Positions 55,552 to 64,000 of a stretch of 64,000 nucleotides of DNA are shown piece after piece; position 1 is the stretch's first letter; each line of letters starts with the position of its first letter. This DNA comes from Aplectana chamaeleonis. Lineage: Eukaryota; Nematoda; Chromadorea; Rhabditida; Cosmocercidae. The notes under the pieces are model-generated. The model made no database searches. It was not told the DNA's origin and saw only the letters and a list, made by a program, of their open reading frames with translations. A program made the translations under genes and the position numbers. The DNA lies in the NCBI GenBank assembly GCA_029168955.1, contig JAPDOI010000871.1, positions 198,021 through 262,020 of the forward strand, in the 5' to 3' direction.

Positions 55552-55860
55552 TGAGTCCAACTAAAGGACAAGGGTTTCTGACAAAGTTTGTCACCGGGAA
55601 AGCCGGAAAACGACAACGTTTCAGTTTTGAAAACGAAAAATTTCGAAATAAAACTAAAATTGTTATCAAATGTGTGTCATTCCAACAAAAACTGTTTCGC
55701 CGTGGAAAACAGATTAACTCAACGTTCTCGACCAGATAACAAAAATCACCATTGTTAGAACATTTTCCATACACTGAACAATCTAGAAATACAAGTCACT
55801 ACCCCATCAGTGTGACTTTTAGCTCAGAGATTGCACTCAAAAACTATCTGAACGTGAGTA
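55552..55860. other. Intergenic, nothing recognised
   Basis: Both strands carry 81-residue ORFs here without family features. Confidence 0.35.
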
Positions 55861-56315
55861 GGTGGTACCAGGGCTGGGCACGCGTCCCGGGTAACCTTAG
55901 GGGGGTGCATATTAGACGTTGCAGAGAGGGCAAAGGGGGGTGCCTAAACCGAACATCAAAAAAGAACGAAGTGCATGTTCTGTCGAATTTCAGGAAAAAA
56001 TAGTACGCACTATTCTTCTAAATTGTCATATCTTCTTCTCCGCTTTTGAGTCGAACACGAAAAGAATTCAAATTATTGATAGAGATGCAGGTTGTGTTCG
56101 CAATAATTCATAGTTGCTGTCAAAGTTTGTTTCGATGAAGGATTTAACACTACTCTGTTATCTTGTAGCAAGTAAGGATTGATGTGGTGTCATGTTTCTT
56201 TTTGATGCAGCGTTCATTGATTACGCGGGTGGCTACCGATTCGAGGCAAAGATACTAAGACAGCGCCCAGGAAAACTATCATTCAAGTTCAAAAAAAGAT
56301 TAGCGAACTGATGTA

Positions 56316-56457
56316 TAGCCTAGGTCGCTCATTTTGAGCCGGTCGAAGCAAGGCTTATCGGGCTTATCATGCCAAAATCTTCTTATCACTGTTATACTTT
56401 GCAATGACCGACCGCTCCGCTGCTTACTCCGCCCGGACTCATCCTAGCAGGCTAGGC
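56316..56457. mobile_element. AGCCTAG-ended MITE, short copy, 142 bp
   Basis: TATAGCCTAGGTCGCTC at left, CTAGCAGGCTAGGC at right. Matches the outer parts of 38817-39434. It lies inside the hAT-like element. Confidence 0.7.
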
Positions 56458-56639
56458 TTTATTTCGACAGTTTAACAGTACAGATAGCACAGTCAGCATC
56501 ACAACTAGTCAATAGATTTTTATTCATGAGAATGTGACTTATGAAGAGAGCCAACTGTAAAAATTGAAGACTGCAAGTTACTATGAAAGAAGCGAATGAC
56601 CGTTTTCTCCTCATTAAGAAGTACCCTGAGCATAAGAAC

Positions 56640-56960
56640 CCGAGTTTTATCCACCTTGAATGCCGCAATCCCTTGAAATTCGGCTAGCCGTGCGATATGG
56701 TGTTTGTCCGCAGCTATACAACGCGCACTGGAGTGGACGCGCACGCAATATTAATTAAAAAATGTATTTTATTACAGAACGGGGAGGAGAAAATGATTGA
56801 AACTGGAGTAAATTCAAGCAGGCAGAAATAGGATTCTTTCAATGTATACAGTACAGAAATTTAATGTAAACAAACTATGTTGGAGCGGAGTGAATTTTTT
56901 GGACGTGATAAGGTTTATTCAAATGAACCTAGTTGATTAAAAACACCCATAAACATGAGA
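56640..56960. repeat. Left arm of an internal inverted repeat (pairs with 59995-60290)
   Basis: Shared parts include AATGCCGC, CGGTGTTTGT/GGTGTTTGTCCGCAGCTA, GTGGACGCGCACGCAATATT, AAAAAATGTATTTTATTACA and CAAATGAACCTAGTTGAT. About 80-85% similar by eye. The pair brackets 3 kb that hold element B and the minisatellite. Confidence 0.8.
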
Positions 56961-57033
56961 ACTAAGAGCATTGCGAGAAAGATGAGAATCTGGCAAACAT
57001 TTTAATAGCGATAGGTTTGATATTCAATGTTAT

Positions 57034-57110
57034 TTAAGGACCTTAAAACTCGTCCCGGTTTTGTCCCGGTTTTCGGGGTAAAACCGGGACGAGATTTAAG
57101 GTCCTTAAAT
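57034..57110. repeat. 77-bp near-perfect palindrome
   Basis: TTTAAGGACCTTAAAACTCG and the inverse, with GTCCCGGTTTT on both arms (one extra copy in the loop). Only one arm mismatch in about 30 bases. Probably a minimal MITE. Confidence 0.8.
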
Positions 57111-57396
57111 CCTACTAGCGAGACCTAGCGAAGTTTTCGCTCACAGAAACTTTTGCGTGAGCCAACTACCTGAGACGGATTAGTTAGTTAGAACGGTGGT
57201 GACTGACTTCCGTCTAACCGAAAGTTGCTGTACGTAGGTGTGGACTCTCCTGAGCAGAGCAGGGTGCCGTACATTTACAGCAGACCGTGGGGGTATCACA
57301 ATGTGGGATCAAAAAGCAAAACATAAGAAGCCAGCAGTAAATCGTCGGTTGCTACCGGCATAAAATTCACAACCCCTTCTGCACTTCCTTCCCTTA

Positions 57397-58230
57397 CTCT
57401 GCCAATTCGAGACTTGATGCCGCAGCAAAGAGACTTGATGCTCATGTATAAGTCGGCATGAAGTCTTAATTTGCCGCGCTAAATTCACTGTATGGGTGAA
57501 TTTGCCGCTAGGAGGTGAGAATGAGGTGAATTTCCCGTGAAAATGGTGCGAACTGGCAGCGAGAGGGTCAATTTACTCCCGGAAAATGAGGTGAATTAAC
57601 CTCGAAAAATGGGTGAATTTACCCCGAAAATTTCACGAATTTGAAGGTCCACAGCAAGGAAGCCCCCCCTTGTCCGCAACATGAGCGTAATCTTCACCGA
57701 GGTCTGCGGTGAGGAGCCACCCTCTGCGGACCCCGGCGCAACTCGTCCCCCCGTCGTGAGTATACCCACTGTATCCTCCCAGCAACCAAAATTATGCTGG
57801 CCTCCGGAGAGTGACCCGAAGTCACCTTTCAGGGCCGGCAGCAGAATGCCGAATGAGGACTCTGGTGGGATGAGGCTGTTTTTATACCGGCGGTGCTCAT
57901 AGTAAACACATTGAGACGTGATTATTCGTTTTATCATGTTTTCGCTGGGATGTTTTCATTTGTTTAGAAATTTCTGAGATGCCAGCAACGGCGGTAATTT
58001 CACCCTTTGCGCTGAGTGGTATCCAGCCGCTCAACAACTGATATGCATTAACATGTTAGCGCAGGCGGTATTTTCACTTTTTGCGCTGACTGATATCCGA
58101 CCGCTCAGCAAATTCACCCTTTGCGCGGATAAGCTTTCATGACGGCGCTAAAGGTGAATTTGATGCCTTATGATAACAAAGCGTGATAAAGGCCGCTTTC
58201 GCCGAAGCATCAAGTCTCGAATTGGCAGAG
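57397..58230 (-). mobile_element. CTCTGCC element B, 834 bp, uninterrupted
   Basis: TA at 57395-57396 and 58231-58232; ends CTCTGCCAATTCGAGACTTG and inverse. Opposite in orientation to element A and lacking its two insertions. Carries TATAAAA on the minus strand at 57886-57880 with the initiator-like A at 57854. Word arrays GGTGAATTTACC/GAGGTGAATT at 57490-57630. Confidence 0.85.
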
Positions 58231-58709
58231 TACGTCGCTACCCACTGCCCTTTCTTCCAATTTGTAGAGTTCACAAGCTATTAATCTCGCCTTACCGTCT
58301 CTATCATGATAAGGACAAACGCATTCTCATTTTATATGATGTTTCCCTAGTTCACCAACATCATGCCCTTGTTCTCAACGAATGAAATTAGTAGGTGGTT
58401 GCTTATGTTTTTGTGGTGCAGATTTTGATAAGCTCAGACTTGCAACATATAAAAACTGGTTTTTGGAAGTTAGGAATCGAAATGACTGAGCGGTTGCAAT
58501 GAGTGGCGAACAGAGGAGGTGCGGAAGTGGACCTGCTGCTTGTTTCCTAAAACTGGCAAGAAAATGTCTCAGGAGTTCTGCGTCAATCTCGAAACGCGTC
58601 GCACGCTCCTCAAAATTCATGTTTTCTAATCTGTTTTCTTCTCCACAAAAGGTTAAGATTTAGCATTAAAAAATTTAAAAAAAAACCTTTTCAAATTCTT
58701 AACTCTTGG

Positions 58710-59620
58710 TAACGTCCTGCACACTCCCACTGCGGTCCCAAGCTAACTTTTTGATGACCTGCACACTCCCACTCGTGACCTGTGCATTTTCTATGACGCC
58801 CTGCATACTCCCACTGGGGTCCTGCACACTCCCACTGGGGACCTGCGCACCCTCTATGACGTCCTGCACCCTACCATTTGGGTCCTGGGCACACAATCTG
58901 TGACGTGCTGCACACTCGCGTTGGGGGTCCTGCACACATTCACATGACGTCCTGCGCACTCCTACTCCAGGACCCGCACATTTTCTCGTTATGTGCCGCA
59001 ACACTCCAGCTGGGGTCCTGCACAATTTCTATGACGTCCTGCACACTCCCGCTGGGGACCTGCACATTTTCTATGATGTCCTGCGCACTTCCACCGGGGT
59101 CCTGCACACTTTCTATGACGTCCTGCACACTTCCTCTGGGGTCACTGCACATTTCTACGATGTCCTGCACCACTCCCGCTGGGGTCCCCTGCACAATTTC
59201 TATGGGACGTCCTGCACACTTCCTTTTGGGGTCCTGTACACTTTCTCAATGACGTCCTGCACATCTCCCGCTGGGGACCTGCACATTTTTCTATGATGTC
59301 CTGCACACTTCCACCGGGTCCTGCACACTTTCTATGACGTCGTGCATACTCCCCACTGGTCAGTCACTGCACACTTTCTACGACGTCCTGCACACTTCCG
59401 CTGGGGTCCTGCACACTTTCCATGACGCCCTGCACACTCCCACTGGGGTCCTCCACACACTTTCTATGACGTCCTGCACACTTCCCGCTGGGGTCTCTGC
59501 ACATTCTACTTAGGGCCTGCGCACTTTCTATGACGTCCTGCACATCTCCGATTAGGGTCCTTGCACACTTTCTATGACTTCTTGCACACCCTCTACTGGG
59601 GTCCCTGCACTCCTTTTTAT
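58710..59620. repeat. Minisatellite, 42-bp period made of two 21-bp halves, about 20 copies
   Basis: Half-units are GTCCTGCACACTTTCTATGA(C) and GTCCTGCACACTCCCACTGG(G). TGACGTCC recurs at each junction. Units vary and some have single-base indels, so the long ORFs through it (for example 58878-59252) are repeat translation. It lies inside the loop of the hAT-like element. Confidence 0.95.
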
Positions 59621-59825
59621 GACGCTCCTGCATTTTTGCATCGCTAGATCGACTCGCAGAAGTTATCATGACCCACGGCCAAACGTGCGCTCCACGGACA
59701 AATCTCGGCTGCCCTGAAGGCACGTAAGAGGTGACTCGGGGCTGATTTTTTGGTAATCGATAAATGTCGCACCCACTCTAAATGTTGGTACCATTTCATA
59801 CAAGTTTTGATCGGCCATTCCTAAG

Positions 59826-59843
59826 ATATGCAGGACACATGCA

Positions 59844-59880
<37 letters not shown>
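59826..59880. repeat. (CA)n microsatellite
   Basis: ACACATGCACACACATACAC followed by an uninterrupted CA run to 59878. Confidence 0.95.
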
Positions 59881-59994
59881 CGGGACATAACTGCTTTAAG
59901 TATAAAGATTAGAAACCGGTCCCATTGATGCTAAAAATGGTTTGCCAAGATTCTCCTCTTTCTCACAATGTCACTTTGCTCTCAGTTTAATGCT

Positions 59995-60290
59995 AGTTTT
60001 GATCAACTAGGTTCATTTGAATGAACCTTAGCACGACTAAATATTTACACCCGCTCTGAACTTTGTTTATTTACATTTTAAATTTCTAAAAGTGGGTACA
60101 TCCAGAATAGACTACCTTTACCATCTCTCATTTCCTTCAGTTTCAACACCCCTTTTCTCCTCTCCGTTCTGTTATAAAATACATTTTTTATTAATATTGT
60201 GTGCGCGTCCATTCCCGTGTGCGCTGTGTAGCTGCGTACAAACACCGTATCTGCACGGCAAGCCGATTTTTAAGGGGATCGCGGCATTCT
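59995..60290. repeat. Right arm of the internal inverted repeat
   Basis: Inverse of 56640-56960; see that entry. Contains ATCAACTAGGTTCATTTG and AATATTGTGTGCGCGTCCAT. Confidence 0.8.
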
Positions 60291-60815
60291 AGGAGGGTAA
60301 ATTATTTGGTTTACTCCCTACGAATCACATGAATCCTAACATTGTTCCATTACACAAAATAGTTTCTGATTTCCACATCAGAACAATCAAACACAGAATT
60401 AACTAATCCTTCATAGGTTTATGAAAGCATTCGACAGGAAACATTAGTTATCGCAATAGTAGTAGTTTTATGTTGTTGGTAATTGTTCAATTGTTTTGTA
60501 TTGAAAATGCTTTATCTTTTGTAATAGGAGTTCAGAAATTACACTACCCTTTTTGTTGTGCCATTTTCAGAATTTCTCTATTCAATTAGCTTTTTTATAT
60601 TCTTGTGTTATCAAAATCAGGAAGTCAAGATCACTTGGCGTGTTACGAACTATTCCGAAAAACAGCCGATTTCGATTTTCCATAAGGGGGTGCCTAAAAA
60701 TTACCGAGCTAAGGGGGGTGCATATTCAGAAGCGCCATGTCGGGACATGTGCCCAGCCCTGGGTGGTACATGGAGACAAATAATCGATTCTACAGAGATC
60801 GGTCAATGATTTTGA

Positions 60816-61508
60816 AGGCAGTGTTCACGATGAATTTTCGCTTACAGTAACGTAAGCTCTGAGCTTTCCTAAGGTAGGTAAAGTAGAAAAAGCCACGAAA
60901 ATGGCCACTAACGATAAGTGGGAGCGAATCGCGTGCAAAACACACAAAACAAGCGTAGGAACTGCATTGAAGTTTTCCTTAAAAGCAGGGTCCGGGCAGA
61001 ATTTCGATTCTGAGATTTTCCGCTGAATCTGTGCTCATGGTACAGGTAGTCCGAAGGAACATGCAAAAACTGCGTTAAAACCGGTCTTCTTCAAGTTATT
61101 TCAGCCACGTCCGTGAGCCGATGATTCAGAAAAGTCAGAAAAGTGTGGCCATCGTCCATATTTCAGCGGTTGTCCACGCATTCCTCAAAAGAGCTGTGTA
61201 ATTATCGGTCATTCCAGCCATGATTATCACACTGTGAATACCATAATCCCTGACTTTCAGGCTGTTTTCTGCAGGAATACGGACTTAGAGTTTGTGAAAA
61301 TTTAGGACGGTGTCCAGCTAGACCAGCCCAATCTATCTACTGCGAATTTCGGTGGTGTCAAAATCTGACCGGACCTTGCCTTTAGAGGGTTTTTCCCCAC
61401 AGATAAAAAGTCAATTGTGGGCCTTCCTTCTGTTATCTCTAACCTAGCGGGGCTTTCAGCGCAAAAACATTGACAAATAACACACGGTTTTCATGGTGAA
61501 TACTGCCT
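60816..61508. mobile_element. AGGCA-family MITE (GTGTTCACGAT subfamily), 693 bp
   Basis: TTGA at 60812-60815 and TTAA at 61509-61512. Ends AGGCAGTGTTCACGATGAA and TTCATGGTGAATACTGCCT. Non-coding; body not obviously shared with the other members. Confidence 0.85.
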
Positions 61509-61512
61509 TTAA

Positions 61513-62462
61513 TCTGGCGATTCGAACGAAACAAAACTGATACAAGGGAAACAAGAAAAAGTTTCTGATGTTTAATTTTTACAGAGCGAGTTCTTATTGC
61601 TGTGAGAGTATACGTAAAATCTGCCCGAATGAAACTGTCCGTCCACGCGGTCGACGTGCGTGTCGAGAAGACGTCGAGAAGACATTTTTTTTTCAAACCA
61701 GCAGATCGATTATTTATTTATTCTTATTTATTTATCCTATTAGAAATACACCTCTATATGAAATACATACACCTCTAATAGAAGTACACCAAAAAGAGAG
61801 GGCCGAAAATTACATAGAAGTACACTCTATTAGTAGTACATTTCAAGATAAGGAATAAAAATTTAGGTTCGAAAACAGTGCTACGGCTCAGAAAAAGACG
61901 TGAATATTAAAGAGTGTACAAGCGATGACTCAATCGAACTTGAATAGCCAACCGCGAATCGCGTTTGTTGATCGCGAAAATCATAGTTTTGTGATTAAAA
62001 GTTTTACTATGAAAATTCAAAAAAAAACAAGGCTGAAAAATGAAAACACACCCCCTATTTGAAGTACAGCTCTATTAGAAGTACACCTAAAAACTAGCCT
62101 GAAAATTAGAGGTACGTGTAATTCTAAAAGAGGAAATACGGTATTTACGTTGTTCAAGAAAAATGTGGGGAAGAAAAAACAGAAATATCAGACGAATTCT
62201 AGTCAACTGTTTGCGACCGTGTGGAAGGCTGGTCAAAAAATGCCTTCGCGGCGGCCGCTGACCACGCCCGCCGGCCGCTTGTGGGGACAGTCTCATTCGT
62301 TATACTTTGTTTCTTTTATTTTTAATTTCTTTCAATGAGGGTGGCCTCACGGCAGTAGCTATTCAGCGCCTTGGAGCTTTCACTGAGACGCAGCAATAAA
62401 ATTCATTTCGTCGTGGGTTTTCTCTAGAGAAATAAGGGTTCTGTGGCCTTCAACTTCCTGCA
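61513..62462. other. Intergenic; CTATTAGAAGTACACC words
   Basis: Between 61735 and 62145 the word CTCTATTAGAAGTACACC or close variants occurs five or six times, with the inverse (GGTGTACTTCTAATAG) at 16545-16570. 62233-62297 matches 14380-14450 inverted. No gene seen. Confidence 0.45.
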
Positions 62463-62466
62463 TTAA

Positions 62467-62999
62467 AGGCAGTGGTCGCGATCAAATATGGTTGTCTTCT
62501 TTTTCTGTGTAAACCTTTTTCTGGGTTCAGAGTGGTAGGACAATTACGGAAAAATCGCGAAAAAACCTCTGTTTTGGGCCAAATTTGAAGCCTGAACTTT
62601 CTTGTCTTTTGAGGGTGGACGAGCCCACTCTACAACATCGGCATCGATGATCTCCAATATGAAGAACATCAGCTGGATTGAAATTTAATTTCAATCAATG
62701 AACATTGACTCGTCTAATCAAAAACATTGACTGAATTGTTGCTTTCACTGTTCAACTGTTTTTGTTAGGTGATTTTGCATTTATTTCGTCCTCTGTATGT
62801 CGATGATTTTTGACTACTCGGCATGAGCCTGCGATCTTTTTCGTCGGCGCTGTGCAGGTGTGCACGAACTGGCTTCTTTGGGCTCTAGAAGCTCTAATTC
62901 TAGCGTGTTTTTAACCGCGCTACCTTCATAGTTTTTGAGCTGTTTTTAATCTGAGCTGATTTTCGTTTCCTCGATACGTTTTTCATCGTGACCACTGCC
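62467..62999. mobile_element. AGGCA-family MITE (GGTCGCGATC subfamily), copy 2
   Basis: TTAA at 62463-62466 then AGGCAGTGGTCGCGATC; right end ATCGTGACCACTGCCT followed by TTGA. Body matches 29020-29569 in the same orientation (AAATTTGAAGCCTGAACTT, CATCGGCATCGATGA, TGTGCACGAACTGGCTTC). Confidence 0.95.
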
Positions 63000-63003
63000 T
63001 TGA

Positions 63004-63617
63004 AACACGCGAAATAGGAGTAGAATATGTTTCGGATTCTTTCTTGAAGGTAAAAGGCATTCAAGACGTACAGGCCATCCCGTGAATAGCGCGCCTCGCT
63101 GCAGGTCGCTCTCTCGTAACGTCACCCATTGATATCGCCCAGATTGAGCTGACAGAGGCCGGAGGCAACAATGCACGGACTAGCGTCTACGTAACCGCCC
63201 CTCGCTGCCGCTGTGACTGCGCGACTCGGTCCGCCAGGTTTCGAAAAGGCCTTCAGTCGCTCCGCTCAATACATAAAGAACGCGGACACCCACATACATC
63301 GGATAAAGCCTAATGCCCACTTTCGAAGACGGAAGATGCAATATAGTGCTTGCCGCGCATATCAGTTGAGAGGTAACTGTGCGAATAGCGGGGAAATGAA
63401 GGCTATGTAGGATATGCACTGTTGCTTTCCCACTAGGCCTGAGAATGGTGGCTGAATCAAAAAACTGAGCGAATATCTGATGATTTCTTATGCAAACACA
63501 GCAAAGCATAGATAAGGGAGCGGCTATAGTCCGCGTCGAGCGCCTGCTAGTCGTTGAATCAGACATAGGTAATTCAGCTAAACGCAGATTTCGACGTCAT
63601 CACTACATATGACTCAC
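63004..63617 (-). other. Possible intron or weak exon sequence on the minus strand
   Basis: Two minus-strand frames stay open: 63180-63566, and about 63010-63176 (YQWVTLRESDLQRGALFTGW). A CTGCGTTTAG at about 63580 could be an acceptor leading in phase into the first. Neither has a recognised domain, and if 63618-63749 splices to 53651 they are intronic. Confidence 0.25.
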
Positions 63618-63749
63618 AATCCAGAAATCGCCACTCTTTTCCGGGTTCGTACGGCAAACAAGGATGGTCATTGAGCAACTTTTGGATCTGCACTCGAGCC
63701 ACATCCAGATCACTCTCCGACTCCAAATTGATGACGCCGATCTCGAAAG
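63618..63749 (-). CDS. Candidate host exon, unknown protein
   Basis: 132 bases between acceptor CTCCTAATTTAG and donor GTGAGT. With the upstream exon it reads FEIGVINLESESDLDVARVQ, IQKLLNDHPCLPYEPGKEW, RFLD. The 59-base intron and phase 1 at both borders are consistent. An acidic then amphipathic composition looks like ordinary globular protein. Family not recognised. Confidence 0.55.
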
Positions 63750-63808
63750 CTAAATTAGGAGCAATAAGTATCTCACAAAGATCCTTATATGGTTGGTGCC
63801 GGACATAC

Positions 63809-63908
63809 CCGTTTCCTTCAGCCGCTCAAAAGCATCTTTATAGGTGTCGTAGTCGTGCCGTCCAACCACAATCACCGGCAACTGCACGATCAATGACGTT
63901 GATTGAAC
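63809..63908 (-). CDS. Candidate host exon, unknown protein
   Basis: 100 bases between acceptor GCTCTTTTAG and donor GTATGT (intron 63750-63808). Frame: VQSTSLIVQLPVIVVGRHDY, then DTYKDAFERLKET. It begins at a codon boundary. Upstream exons would lie beyond the window edge; 63909-64000 reads as intron with no clear exon. Confidence 0.55.
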
Positions 63909-64000
63909 CTAAAAGAGCAAATTCGCTGCAACGAAAGCACTGCAGAAGTAAGTGTACAGCAAAGGCATTATTCCCGTGTCAATTCATCGCACCTGTGAAT

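Larger units (their letters stand above)
55869..60761. mobile_element. hAT-like element, 4893 bp, perfect 8-bp duplication, no transposase
   Basis: GGTGGTAC at 55861-55868 and 60762-60769. Ends CAGGGCTGGGCACGCGTCCC and GGGACATGTGCCCAGCCCTG. Subterminal GGGGGGTGCATATT and GGGGTGCCTAAA words occur near both ends. Inside are a second inverted pair of about 300 bp (56640-56960 and 59995-60290), element B, a 42-bp minisatellite and a CA tract. No hAT transposase (no BED or dimerisation block) was seen, so it is non-autonomous or gutted. Confidence 0.85.

Noticed and set aside
58878..59296. Overlapping 84-124-residue ORFs on both strands
   Set aside because: They read through the 42-bp minisatellite and depend on the period; no family features.

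Overview
The window looks like nuclear DNA of a nematode, probably a strongylid (hookworm-like) worm. That is an inference from an RTE-type LINE family, a GIY-YIG Penelope-like element, mariner/Tc1, Tc5-like and hAT-like transposons, and a few candidate exons with short (37-59 base) GT-AG introns. There is no operon structure, no CRISPR array, no rRNA gene and no convincing tRNA gene. Host coding sequence is under 2% of the window; almost everything else I can assign is transposable element, MITE or minisatellite, often nested two or three deep.

Left third (1-22 kb): a LINE 3' fragment at the edge, a 41-bp TTCGAA array, two tandem copies of a TTAA-flanked MITE (AGGCA family), a 1.56-kb hAT-like element with a perfect 8-bp duplication, a CR1-like LINE tail split by a 164-bp TA-inserted MITE and ending in a (TTA)n run, a candidate gene 3' end (exons 11.0-12.4 kb) lying between inverted copies of a CATATG-palindrome repeat, a dead mariner (14.7-16.0 kb), several long-TIR MITEs and a second hAT-like element (19.2-21.2 kb).

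Middle (23-48 kb): RTE copy 1 (+), a 42-bp array, two Penelope-like copies in opposite orientation around a hairpin MITE, another 42-bp array, an hAT MITE, a TA-flanked element carrying a TATA-box core, a Tc5-like element with about 380-bp inverted repeats that contain a tRNA-like segment, a second mariner (37.4-38.7 kb), a remnant of another Penelope-like element, and assorted foldback elements.

Right third (49-64 kb): RTE copy 2 (-) with an 11-bp duplication, inserted in the tip of a 1.1-kb foldback element; an exon on the minus strand; two copies of a TA-flanked CTCTGCC element, one serving as the empty site for two insertions in the other; a 4.9-kb hAT-like element with a perfect 8-bp duplication and no transposase, loaded with a 42-bp minisatellite and nested repeats; two more AGGCA MITEs; and two minus-strand exons at the right edge. 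Their phases would allow splicing to the exon at 53.5 kb, which would make most of this region one intron of about 10 kb.

All transposon proteins seen are broken by frameshifts, stops or lost catalytic residues. The most interesting signals are (1) a repeat core with identical TATA-to-initiator geometry in four copies, flanked by different short word arrays, (2) the Tc5-like element with a tRNA-like segment in both arms, (3) the TTAA/AGGCA MITE group with no visible autonomous partner, and (4) a possible host gene whose intron is filled with these elements.
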